Assembly (NCBI GenBank): GCA_029907755.1
Contig: JARYLH010000012.1
Span: 1 to 19,830 of the forward strand
DNA length: 19,830 nucleotides
Source: Candidatus Methanosuratincola sp.
Lineage (GTDB): Archaea; Thermoproteota; Methanomethylicia; Methanomethylicales; Methanomethylicaceae
Reading direction: 5' to 3'
Part shown: positions 13,832-19,830 of the stretch, piece by piece
Position numbering within the stretch: the first letter of the stretch is position 1
How the letters are laid out: each line of letters starts with the position of its first letter
Notes under the pieces: model-generated
Told to the model about the DNA's origin: nothing
Database searches by the model: none
The model's input: only the letters and a program-made list of their open reading frames with translations
Position numbers and translations under genes: made by a program

Positions 13832-14257
13832 TTGGGAAAGGTTCGTATAGGGAAGGTAAAGAGCATCTCAAATGAGCTTGTCCTCAAGTACGGTAACGTT
13901 TTCACTACTGATTTTGAAGAAAACAAAAAGCTGGTCCAGCAGTACACTGATATCACCAGCAAGCGGCTGAAGAACAGGGTTGCGGGCTACATTACCCGCC
14001 TCAAGGCAAACGAGAAGAGACGGGAAGAAGCTGAGGCTGCAGAGGCTGAGAAGATCGAGGAGTCCGAGCCAAAGCAGACCCTAGACATTGAGGGTGAACC
14101 TAAGGAGCTCGAGGAAGCTGCGGAGGCTCCTGAACCAGAGGGGACCGGGACCGGTGGTGATGCTGGAGAGCCCACGGATGAGACCACCGCCGAGGCGGCT
14201 CCTGCAGAGGACGAAAAGGCCGAAACCAGCACCGACGCGAAGGGCGCAGCCCAATAA
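13832..14257 (+). CDS. rps17e: Ribosomal protein eS17 with long acidic C-terminal extension
   Basis: 141 residues. Residues 1-62 (MGKVRIGKVKSISNELVLKY, then FTTDFEENKKLVQQ and SKRLKNRVAGYITRL) match the archaeal/eukaryotic eS17 core, a small 30S-subunit protein normally about 65 residues long in archaea. The remaining ~78 residues are low-complexity, rich in Glu, Ala, Pro, Thr and Gly (EAEAAEAEKIEESEP and onward), with no predicted fold. The TTG at 13832 was chosen over GTG codons at 13820/13823 because it gives the canonical MGKVR start and has GGTGA five bases upstream. The base composition of the tail does not look foreign. Confidence 0.9.
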   Translation: MGKVRIGKVKSISNELVLKYGNVFTTDFEENKKLVQQYTDITSKRLKNRVAGYITRLKANEKRREEAEAAEAEKIEESEPKQTLDIEGEPKELEEAAEAPEPEGTGTGGDAGEPTDETTAEAAPAEDEKAETSTDAKGAAQ

Positions 14258-14394
14258 ACCGCCATTTTTATTCGCCTCCGAACAACTCGACGGCGGGCAT
14301 GCGGATTGCGCCCGCCCCTTTCCTGCACCCATGCTTGACGGGGAGGCAGCAATTTTGATACAGATATTATATTAGTGAATCCAGCATTGATAAG
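14258..14394. other. Intergenic region with a TATA box for the sRNA/serK-like run
   Basis: No gene seen. TTTTTATTC soon after the eS17 stop is a likely U-rich terminator. TATTATATTA at 14365-14374 is a good TATA element whose predicted start, about 25 bases on, falls at roughly 14395-14400, the first base of the candidate C/D-box RNA. Confidence 0.5.
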
Positions 14395-14472
14395 ATCGGA
14401 ATGAAGTGGTTGACCTGCACTGAGTCAGTCGATGAAGAGTAGCACCTCCACTGACCTCTGATCACTTCCGGG
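14395..14472 (+). ncRNA. Candidate C/D-box guide sRNA
   Basis: Ordered box-like elements: a degenerate C box ATGAAGT (14401-14407), exactly 12 bases, D' box CTGA (14420-14423), a 5-base spacer, C' box TCGATGA (14429-14435), 15 bases, and D box CTGA (14451-14454), with another CTGA at 14458-14461. CGGAA (14397-14401) can pair with TTCCG (14466-14470) as a terminal stem, though it overlaps the C box by one base. A TATA box sits about 25-30 bases upstream. Archaeal C/D sRNAs guide 2'-O-methylation through the bases preceding D and D'; the putative guides are GGTTGACCTGCA and GTAGCACCTCCA. Both C boxes deviate from RTGATGA, and I did not identify rRNA targets, so this could be chance sequence in a leader. 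Confidence 0.4.
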
Positions 14473-14479
14473 GTAAGGG

Positions 14480-15307
14480 ATGTTGAGTTCCTGTCTCCCG
14501 CCGGTAACAGCAGTCGCAATCGGTGAGCTGCGCCCCCACGAAGAGTATGACAGGAAGATCCTTTACGAGGTCGCCCTCTCCCTCCAGACCGAGAGGATGG
14601 TCAGGGACCCTATCATTGTGGATGCCTCTAGCCTGATGATTCTTGACGGGACCCACCGGTACTGGGCGCTGCGCCGCATGGGTTGCCTCTCGGTCCCAGT
14701 CGCAATGTACGACTACGCGTCGAGCTCCGTTGGGATCGCCCGGTGGAACCGCTGCATCGCCTCGCCCGCCATCTTCCTTCCGAACAGGAAGATCAGGGTC
14801 GAGCACTCCAACACCAGCGAAGCCCTGGCTGCCGTCATGGAGCGCCGGGCAAGTCTTGCGCTCATAGGCGCATCGGGATCGCAGCTGGTGATTGAGGAGG
14901 TGTTTGAGATACACCGTGCATATTCCCTGCTCAGCGAGCTCGAGACCGAGCTCAGGGCAAAAGGGTGCGGCATATCCTACGCGACCGAGGAAGACTCCTT
15001 CATGCGGCTAAGAAGAGGGGAGTTTTCCTGGATCATGGTCCCTCCGGCGATAAAGAAGGAGGAAGCCCTAGAGGCTGCGCTGAGCGGTCGCCTCTTCCCA
15101 ATAAAGTCAACGAGGCACATAATCCCGTCCCGCCCGATCAACCTGCGCATCCCGATCGAATGGCTCATGGAGGCTCCTGCGGCCGTCGATCCAAAACTCC
15201 AGGATCTGCTGTCGAGGCTCTCCTTCAGGAGGGTTGGAGCCGGCGCGATGGTTGATGGGCGGAGGTACGAGGAAGAGGTTTATATCGGTGAGACTTCCAA
15301 CCCATGA
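14480..15307 (+). CDS. ParB-like domain protein, probable SerK-type L-serine kinase homologue
   Basis: 275 residues. The N-terminal part has a ParB/sulfiredoxin-like pattern: IGELRPHEEYDRKILYEVAL, MVRDPIIVD, then MILDGTHRYWALRRMG (53-68). The C-terminal part contains LSGRLFPIKSTRHIIPSRP. This combination is that of the SerK family (ADP-dependent free L-serine kinase of Thermococcus, also SbnI), which makes O-phosphoserine for cysteine or tRNA-dependent Cys synthesis; Glu30 sits where the family has a catalytic Glu. Other ParB-fold proteins bind DNA, so the enzymatic assignment is tentative. The ATG at 14480 follows GGGGTAAGGG. It heads a run of four tightly spaced genes. Confidence 0.65.
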   Translation: MLSSCLPPVTAVAIGELRPHEEYDRKILYEVALSLQTERMVRDPIIVDASSLMILDGTHRYWALRRMGCLSVPVAMYDYASSSVGIARWNRCIASPAIFLPNRKIRVEHSNTSEALAAVMERRASLALIGASGSQLVIEEVFEIHRAYSLLSELETELRAKGCGISYATEEDSFMRLRRGEFSWIMVPPAIKKEEALEAALSGRLFPIKSTRHIIPSRPINLRIPIEWLMEAPAAVDPKLQDLLSRLSFRRVGAGAMVDGRRYEEEVYIGETSNP

Positions 15308-15320
15308 GGGGGGTCCTCCC

Positions 15321-15602
15321 TTGAAAGTGAGGGTGAAGTACATGGCTGTGCTTAGGGGTCTCTCTGAGGTTCCAGAGAAGGTCATTGACTTCAATGGCAG
15401 CACCTTGGGAGAGCTAGTCGAATTCCTGCGCGGGGCAGAGCCCGGCCCGATCAGGTCCAGGATGTTCGACGAGGGCAACAGGATGCGTCCTGACATAGTT
15501 GTGTTCATCAACGATTCCGACTCGACGCTGACCGGTGGGCTGGCATCCCCCCTGAAGGATGGGGACGAGGTCGTCTTCCTACCATCGGTGCACGGCGGAT
15601 AG
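15321..15602 (+). CDS. MoaD/ThiS-family ubiquitin-like protein (SAMP-like)
   Basis: 93 residues ending in SVHGG, the C-terminal Gly-Gly that is adenylated and either thiocarboxylated (sulfur carrier for molybdopterin or tRNA thiolation) or ligated to proteins (SAMP). It shows the beta-grasp pattern VRVKYMAVLRGLSEVPEK, STLGELVEFL, RPDIVVFINDSD, PLKDGDEVVFLP. The TTG at 15321 fits the family start and has AGGGGGGT six bases upstream; 29 upstream in-frame codons overlap the serK-like gene and look unrelated. Its stop is nine bases before the phosphoribosyltransferase start. No MoaE or E1-like partner is in the window, so sulfur carrier and protein modifier roles cannot be told apart. Confidence 0.85.
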   Translation: MKVRVKYMAVLRGLSEVPEKVIDFNGSTLGELVEFLRGAEPGPIRSRMFDEGNRMRPDIVVFINDSDSTLTGGLASPLKDGDEVVFLPSVHGG

Positions 15603-15611
15603 GTGTCAGAA

Positions 15612-16199
15612 ATGGAAATGCTTGTTTTGGACTGGGGCAGGGTCCACTCTTCTGTCCTCGAGCTCTCCCGTAAAATTGAGGGGAGCGGATTCCGCCCCGA
15701 CTCGATTGTGGGCGTCGCCCGGGGGGGCTGGGTCGTGGCAAGGCTGCTCTCCGACCTGCTCGGGGTTGACGAGCTGCTCTCAATCAGGGTCTCATTCTAC
15801 ACGGGGGTGGGCAGGCGGGAAGCCAAGCCGAGGATCGCGTCGCCCATCGCTGGCGAGATCAAGGGAAAGCGGATACTTGTTGCCGATGATGTTGCAGACA
15901 CGGGCGAGAGCCTCCTCCTAGTGGTAGATCACCTCTCTGCACTGGGGGCCTCAGAGATCAGGGTCGCCACGCTCCATGTCAAGCCTTGGTCGAAGGTTAA
16001 GCCCGACTACTTTGTGGAGGGCACTGCCAGCTGGATACTTTACCCGTGGGAGTACCGTGAAACAATGACGAACCTAATCCGGGAATGGGTCAAGGACGGG
16101 ATCGATCCGGCTAGAGCAAGGGAGAGGCTCGTAAGTGCAGGCATACCATTGGAGATCGTTGAGAAGTTCTCTCCCGGTATACCCAAGGAGATCCGGTAA
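15612..16199 (+). CDS. Purine-type phosphoribosyltransferase
   Basis: 195 residues. Type I PRTase fold: SIVGVARGGWVVARLLSDLL (about 31-50), then the PRPP loop ILVADDVADTGESL (88-101). The C-terminal half has VKPDYFVEG and WILYPWEY, where Trp/Tyr-Pro-Trp-Glu resembles the base-recognition hood of Gpt/xanthine-type enzymes. It likely transfers a phosphoribosyl group to guanine, xanthine or hypoxanthine in purine salvage; the base cannot be fixed from sequence. The ATG at 15612 has AGGTG seven bases upstream; a GTG at 15603 is in frame directly after the MoaD-like stop. Confidence 0.85.
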   Translation: MEMLVLDWGRVHSSVLELSRKIEGSGFRPDSIVGVARGGWVVARLLSDLLGVDELLSIRVSFYTGVGRREAKPRIASPIAGEIKGKRILVADDVADTGESLLLVVDHLSALGASEIRVATLHVKPWSKVKPDYFVEGTASWILYPWEYRETMTNLIREWVKDGIDPARARERLVSAGIPLEIVEKFSPGIPKEIR

Positions 16200-16200
16200 G

Positions 16201-16758
16201 ATGCGCGTGTCAAGTCTGGGGGAAGGCCGGTTCGCATTTTTGCTGATGGCAGGTCTGAGGCCGAAGCCTGGGGCGGATCCAAGGCCGCTGCTGGCGAAGT
16301 ACTCTAAGTCGCCGAGCCTGCAGATGCTGGATGCGTGCTCTGTCGCAGGTGAGGCGCACCTTATGGCCGCCGCCATCCTGGCAAAAAAATCTTGGGAGGC
16401 GGGGGAAAACGTCTCCAGGATCCCTGCAAACGAGGTCTTGCTCTACGCGTCCTCCAAGCGGCAGATCCGGGAGGCCATAGAATTCATGGGGGTCCGGGAG
16501 CACTCCGTCGGCTGGGTTGCAGTCGCAGTCTGCGAGAGCGAATCCCAGGTGCTGTGCCTGATGCAGGATCTGCTCGAAATGGGCACCGAGGACGACTCCC
16601 TCATAGACCTCGACGAATCCAAGTGCCCTGAATTGGAAAGAAAGTTCGGCATCTCGGAGGAGGAAGTGTCGTGCGCCCTACCTCTCGTAGGCTCGAGGCT
16701 AAGGGCCGTGTCGTCCCTAGTCGTGGAGAGGGTCTCAATCTCGGACCTCTACCGGTGA
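16201..16758 (+). CDS. cgi121: KEOPS complex subunit Cgi121
   Basis: 185 residues. Matches the Cgi121/TPRKB family in HLMAAAILAKKSWEAGE (53-69), the family hallmark NEVLLYASSKRQIREAIEFM (77-96) and VAVAVCESE (107-114). Cgi121 is the KEOPS subunit that binds the tRNA 3' CCA end and Bud32. KEOPS with Kae1 uses threonylcarbamoyl-AMP to make t6A37 in ANN-decoding tRNAs. ATG one base after the PRTase stop, with GGAGAT about ten bases upstream. It ends four bases from the stop of the convergent Sua5-THUMP gene, which makes the KEOPS substrate. No other KEOPS gene is in the window. Confidence 0.85.
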   Translation: MRVSSLGEGRFAFLLMAGLRPKPGADPRPLLAKYSKSPSLQMLDACSVAGEAHLMAAAILAKKSWEAGENVSRIPANEVLLYASSKRQIREAIEFMGVREHSVGWVAVAVCESESQVLCLMQDLLEMGTEDDSLIDLDESKCPELERKFGISEEEVSCALPLVGSRLRAVSSLVVERVSISDLYR

Positions 16759-16762
16759 CCCT

Positions 16763-17965
16763 CTAGTCTTTCCCGAGTGCCGCCTCCTGCATCTTTGTGA
16801 CCGAGACTATGTCGTCCGGTCTCAGGACCGAGACGCCTGCCAAGTCCCTTATCAGCTCGATCTCGACTATCCAATCCGGGTTCTCGAGGTCTACCTTCCT
16901 CTCGATCTCCCGGGCGACCTCCCTGATCAGCCCCGCGGAGCTGATCTCCGACCCCCTCTTGTTCACGGTTATCCTGAACGAGGCCCCCTCCGGAATCGCC
17001 GCGGAGAGCCGCTTCACGGCTGCCCTTATGTCCTGTGCTTCTGCCCTAGTGACCTCCTGGATCGGCGTGACCTTCTGGATGAACCTTGCCCTCCAGGGAT
17101 CTTCAGCCAATTTGGTTGCGAGCGCCCTGCAGAACTCCACTGGGTCGGATGGCACTTCGCCTTTAAGGAGTCCTGGGAAACCTGTCCTCGAGAACCTGAT
17201 CGAAGCCTCTCCGGAAATGGTCACGAGCTCCCTCATGCAGTTCCTCTCGTTGCCCCTCTGGGTCGTCACGATGATGTTGAAACTCTCTCCCCTGCCTGAT
17301 GTTCCCATCTGCAGCAACCTCCCGCCCAAAGCTGTCCTTATCCCCTCTACGTCTACCGGCCCCTCTCTAATAAGCCAGACCCCCTCGGCTATCTTTGTCC
17401 CAACTTCGGGGATAGGATCGCCGACCTCGACTACAGTGGAGGCCCTCCCAGCCGGGGTCTCCCCCGCGTCCACCACGATCTCGACCGCGTTAAGGAGCTC
17501 CGGATCGAGCTCCCCTACAGAGCCCGCTGCCCTCCTTCCGGAGATGTTTGCACTGGTCCCGACCAGCGCCCCTCCAGACGCCGCTATTATTGAGATCGCG
17601 ACTGGGTGGTCGGGGATCCTGACGCCGACCTTCTGCCTGCCGCCGGTCAGCTCCTCCGGTAGGGTCTCCCTGAGGGGGGCAACTATCGTGAGCGCACCCG
17701 GCCAGAACCTCTCCGCGAGAGCCCTCCCTGCCTCGCCCAGCTCGACCAGCCTCTCGGCGGAGTGCAAGGAGTCGACCAGCACTGGCATCGGCTTCTTCTC
17801 CCTCCTCTTCGCTGCAAAGACCCTCCTGACCGCTGCTGCGTTCCTCGGGTCGCACCCTATTCCGTAGACTGTGTCGGTGGGGTAGACAACGAGGCCGCCA
17901 CCCCTGACCACTTCACCAACTTCCCTCGGGTCGAACCTCTCGGCTGCGCATATCCTTCGGGGCAT
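16763..17965 (-). CDS. Sua5/YrdC threonylcarbamoyl-AMP synthase fused to a THUMP domain
   Basis: 400 residues in one open frame. Residues 1-210 are a YrdC/Sua5 domain: VVYPTDTVYGIGCDP (27-40), KRREKKPMPVLV (53-64), FWPGALTIV (87-95), VGVRIPDHP (113-121) and GTSANISG (136-143). This makes threonylcarbamoyl-AMP from Thr, bicarbonate and ATP for t6A. After a short linker, residues 228-390 (FNIIVTTQRGNERNCMRELV, FIQKVTPIQEV, FRITVNKRGSEISSAGLI, PDWIVEIELIRDLAGVSVL) form a Tan1-like THUMP module that binds the tRNA acceptor region. Usual Sua5 C-terminal extensions are different, and Tan1-like THUMP proteins are normally separate. The ATG at 17965 lies about 25-30 bases from a TATA element, suggesting a leaderless or nearly leaderless transcript. 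Confidence 0.88.
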   Translation of the reverse strand: MPRRICAAERFDPREVGEVVRGGGLVVYPTDTVYGIGCDPRNAAAVRRVFAAKRREKKPMPVLVDSLHSAERLVELGEAGRALAERFWPGALTIVAPLRETLPEELTGGRQKVGVRIPDHPVAISIIAASGGALVGTSANISGRRAAGSVGELDPELLNAVEIVVDAGETPAGRASTVVEVGDPIPEVGTKIAEGVWLIREGPVDVEGIRTALGGRLLQMGTSGRGESFNIIVTTQRGNERNCMRELVTISGEASIRFSRTGFPGLLKGEVPSDPVEFCRALATKLAEDPWRARFIQKVTPIQEVTRAEAQDIRAAVKRLSAAIPEGASFRITVNKRGSEISSAGLIREVAREIERKVDLENPDWIVEIELIRDLAGVSVLRPDDIVSVTKMQEAALGKD

Positions 17966-17989
17966 AGCAAGATGATGATCATAGACAGA

Positions 17990-18000
17990 CTTAAATATTT
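17990..18000. promoter_or_regulatory. Shared TATA region between Sua5-THUMP and the acidic-protein/RLI run
   Basis: CTTAAATATTT. On the minus strand (AAATATTTAAG) it would start transcription near 17967, almost at the Sua5 ATG. On the plus strand it would start near 18022, leaving a leader that contains GGAGGT at 18028-18033. One AT-rich block therefore seems to serve two divergent transcripts. Confidence 0.5.
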
Positions 18001-18040
18001 CAAGCTCACGAAAACTCTTTGCTCTCTGGAGGTATTTGGA

Positions 18041-18172
18041 TTGTTGTATATGGAAGAGGACTTCGATGACGACTGGATCGAGGACGAAGAAGAGGACGAA
18101 TGGCCCGAGGACGAAGAAGAGGACGAATGGCCCGAGGACGAAGATGAAGATTTCGAGGAAGAAGAGTGGTAA
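18041..18172 (+). CDS. Very acidic 43-residue repeat protein
   Basis: From the TTG at 18041 the product is 43 residues, about 70% Asp/Glu with four Trp and almost no positive charge. GGAGGT (18028-18033) is seven bases before this TTG but 16 before the ATG at 18050, so the TTG is the better start. Two perfect 27-base tandem copies (18080-18106 and 18107-18133) encode the nine-residue unit EDEEEDEWP, with a partial third copy after them. No family recognised. It may mimic nucleic acid or bind a basic partner, but that is a guess. It is first in a plus-strand run with a TFS-like ribbon protein and ABCE1. Confidence 0.65.
   Translation: MLYMEEDFDDDWIEDEEEDEWPEDEEEDEWPEDEDEDFEEEEW
18080..18145 (+). 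repeat. 27-base tandem repeat inside the acidic small gene
   Basis: Two identical 27-base copies, starting with GAGGACGAAGAAGAGG and ending with ATGGCCC, at 18080-18106 and 18107-18133, plus the first 12 bases or so of a third copy. The period is a multiple of three, so the reading frame is kept. Confidence 0.85.
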
Positions 18173-18207
18173 TCTTCTTCCCTGCCTGTTTTGTTGGGGG
18201 TAACTAA

Positions 18208-18510
18208 GTGGATTTCTGTCCAAAGTGCGGGAAACTCTTGATGCCCGAGAAGAAGGACGAGAAGATATTCCTGGTCTGCAAGTCGTGCGGCTTCCAGAAG
18301 CCAACCGCCGAGACAAAAGGGTACAAGATTGTACAGCCTGTCGACGAGAGCAAGAGGAGGACTACCCTTATTGTGGAGGCTTCCCAGGTAAAGGGGAAAC
18401 GCCGGAAAGAGGAAGAGCACGAGCTGATAGCCGACAACTATGACCTCTATTCAGAATCGATGCTCGAGGAAGAAGAGGAGAGCGAATCAGAAGAGAGCGA
18501 CTTCGAATAG
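18208..18510 (+). CDS. TFS/RpoM-like N-terminal zinc-ribbon protein with acidic tail
   Basis: 100 residues, GTG start with GGGGGT six bases upstream. Residues 1-32 (MDFCPKCGKLLMPE, then FLVCKSCGFQKP) form the N-terminal zinc ribbon (Cys4, 7, 24, 27) of the RpoM/TFS/Rpb9 group. Archaeal TFS has a second, C-terminal TFIIS-type ribbon with a catalytic Asp-Glu that drives RNA cleavage by RNA polymerase. That domain is absent here; instead there is a linker with KGKRRKEEEHE and an acidic tail of Glu, Ser and Asp (MLEEEEESESEESDFE). It may bind RNA polymerase without cleavage activity, or be a different ribbon protein. It lies 24 bases upstream of the RLI gene. Confidence 0.7.
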   Translation: MDFCPKCGKLLMPEKKDEKIFLVCKSCGFQKPTAETKGYKIVQPVDESKRRTTLIVEASQVKGKRRKEEEHELIADNYDLYSESMLEEEEESESEESDFE

Positions 18511-18534
18511 AGTCCTTCCCGGGGGCAGACGCAG

Positions 18535-19830
18535 GTGGCGCGGATCGTTGTACTTGACGCTGACTTCTGCAAGCCAGGGGAGTGCAGCAAGGAGTGCATC
18601 CGGTTCTGCCCCATAGTCAGGACTGGCGCCGAGGCGATAAAGTACGAGCCAGGGATGGACCGGCCGCTCGTCGCTGAGAACCTGTGCACGGGATGCGGCA
18701 TCTGCGTGAAGAAGTGCCCGTTCGGGGCACTGAACATAGTGAACCTCCCGGACGAGCTCGAGGAAGTTTGCGTGCACAGGTACGGCCCTAACACGTTCAA
18801 GCTCTACCGCCTCCCGGTCCCCAAAGAGGGGGTCGTAGTCGGCCTCCTCGGTCCGAACGGAGCCGGGAAGTCTACATCACTGAAGATCCTGAGCGGCGAG
18901 ATGATGCCGAACCTCGGGCTTTACGACTGCCCGCCTGACTGGAAGTCCATACTGCGCTTCTTCAGGGGATCCGAACTACAGGAGTACTTCAAGAAGCTCT
19001 CGGAGAAGAGGCTCAAGGTGGTCACCAAGCCGCAGTACATCGACCAGGCCCCCAAGCGCCTGACCGGCACCGTCAGGCAGCTGCTTGAGCGGATAGACGA
19101 GAGGCATGCGCTCGACGAGGTATCGGCTCACCTGTCGCTCGAATCGGTAATGGACAAGGACATCCATGCCCTGAGCGGCGGCGAGCTCCAGCGCGTCGCC
19201 ATCGCCGCGGTCTCGATAAGGAAGGCCGACGTCTACATCTTCGACGAGCCTTCGAGCTACTTGGACGTTTACCAGAGGATGGCAATGGCAAAGCTGGTCC
19301 AGTCCCTGGCTGAGGAGAGGAAGTACGTCATGGTGGCGGAGCACGACCTCGCCGTGCTGGACTACATCTCAGAGCAGGTCTGCCTCTTCTACGGCAAGCC
19401 GGGGGTCTACGGCATCGTTTCCAAGCCGCACGGGGTCCGCGTTGGGATCAATATATACCTTAACGGATACATCCCGGACGAGAACATCCGGTTCAGGACC
19501 TCGCCCATAAGGTTCCACCTCTCCCCGACCCCGACCGAGTGGAGGTCGGAGGACGTGATGCTGAGGTGGGGGAACTTCAGGATCAGCCGCGGCGACTTCG
19601 TCCTGGATGCGCAGGGCGGGGAGATACACCGGGGGGAGGTCGTCGGGATCGTCGGCCCGAACGGGACAGGCAAGACGACATTCGTCAGGGTCATCGCCGG
19701 GGAGCTCCTGCCCGAGGAGGGATCCCCGATCAACTTCGGTCTCAGGATCAGCTACAAGCCACAGTACGTGGTCCCCAGCTCTACCAAGACGCTGAGGGAG
19801 GTCCTCAATTCGATCGACCCCGGTCTCCTG
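18535..19830 (+). CDS. Ribosome-recycling ATPase RLI/ABCE1, 5' part
   Basis: 432 residues seen; the gene runs off the window (the family is about 600 residues). N-terminal 4Fe-4S domain with FCKPGECSKECIRFCP (Cys12, 17, 21, 25) and LCTGCGICVKKCP (Cys51, 54, 57, 61). NBD1 has Walker A GPNGAGKS (106-113), signature LSGGELQRVAIA (213-224), Walker B VYIFDEPSSYLD (233-244) and AEHD (268-271). The hinge follows, then NBD2 begins with GPNGTGKTT (374-382). ABCE1 splits post-termination 70S ribosomes with aRF1/aPelota in the cytosol. The GTG at 18535 gives the family start MARIVVLDADFCKPG, with GGGGG about nine bases upstream. No stop is reached before the window edge. It probably shares a transcript with the preceding zinc-ribbon gene. 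Confidence 0.96.
   Translation, partial: MARIVVLDADFCKPGECSKECIRFCPIVRTGAEAIKYEPGMDRPLVAENLCTGCGICVKKCPFGALNIVNLPDELEEVCVHRYGPNTFKLYRLPVPKEGVVVGLLGPNGAGKSTSLKILSGEMMPNLGLYDCPPDWKSILRFFRGSELQEYFKKLSEKRLKVVTKPQYIDQAPKRLTGTVRQLLERIDERHALDEVSAHLSLESVMDKDIHALSGGELQRVAIAAVSIRKADVYIFDEPSSYLDVYQRMAMAKLVQSLAEERKYVMVAEHDLAVLDYISEQVCLFYGKPGVYGIVSKPHGVRVGINIYLNGYIPDENIRFRTSPIRFHLSPTPTEWRSEDVMLRWGNFRISRGDFVLDAQGGEIHRGEVVGIVGPNGTGKTTFVRVIAGELLPEEGSPINFGLRISYKPQYVVPSSTKTLREVLNSIDPGLL

Noticed and set aside
16797..17867. 356-codon open frame on the plus strand opposite Sua5-THUMP
   Set aside because: It is Ser/Pro/Thr-rich with no recognisable domain, while the opposite strand encodes clear YrdC and THUMP motifs.
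17972..17979. ATGATGA resembling a C box upstream of the acidic small gene
   Set aside because: No CTGA follows at guide distance on the plus strand, and the region is better explained as the promoter and start of Sua5.
1..19830. CRISPR arrays, insertion sequences, attachment sites
   Set aside because: No spaced direct repeats, transposase genes or terminal inverted repeats were seen; the only clear repeat is the 27-base coding one at 18080-18145.

Overview
The window is about 20 kb of archaeal chromosome, gene-dense and moderately GC-rich. The archaeal assignment rests on a thermosome subunit, an HMf-type histone, archaeosine tRNA-guanine transglycosylase (TgtA), an Sm-like protein, eS17, a TFB-like factor, the KEOPS subunit Cgi121, RLI/ABCE1 and TATA-box promoters. 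GTG and TTG starts are common, and Shine-Dalgarno motifs decide several starts. An SmAP with an extra C-terminal domain, eS17 and a histone together fit a TACK-type lineage, but I cannot name the organism.

Layout. (1) 1-2957: the end of a PAC2/proteasome-assembly-chaperone-like gene (+), then a minus-strand run SmAP - tgtA - PHP phosphoesterase. (2) 3274-4209: a divergent TFB-like transcription factor (+). (3) 4255-11037: a type IV pilus/secretion-like island. Four small, single-membrane-segment proteins overlap each other on the minus strand. Facing away from them on the plus strand are a small coiled-coil protein, a GspE/TadA-type ATPase with a Cys-rich N-terminal half, two one-domain TadB/TadC (GspF) platform proteins, a pilin-like protein and a membrane-anchored HerA/VirB4-type ATPase. 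The combination of a pilus motor with a DNA-pump-like ATPase is the most interesting part of the window. (4) 10982-13702, minus strand: an Fap7/AK6-like kinase, the thermosome and a histone, each apparently with its own promoter. (5) 13832-14257: eS17 with an unusual acidic tail. (6) 14395-16758: a candidate C/D-box sRNA followed by a plus-strand run of a SerK/ParB-like protein, a MoaD/ThiS ubiquitin-like protein, a phosphoribosyltransferase and Cgi121. (7) 16763-17965, minus strand: a Sua5-THUMP fusion, tail to tail with cgi121. (8) 18041-19830: a plus-strand run of a 43-aa acidic repeat protein, a TFS/RpoM-like zinc-ribbon protein with an acidic tail, and RLI/ABCE1, which runs off the end.

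Functional themes. Much of the window is translation and tRNA/RNA maintenance: TgtA, SmAP, Cgi121 and Sua5 for t6A, THUMP, eS17, Fap7 and ABCE1. Embedded in it is the 6.8-kb envelope machine. In that island the secretion ATPase would drive assembly of pilin-like subunits through the two platform proteins. The HerA-like ATPase points to DNA or protein translocation, by analogy with the Ups pili and Ced DNA-import system of Sulfolobales. That functional reading is inference.
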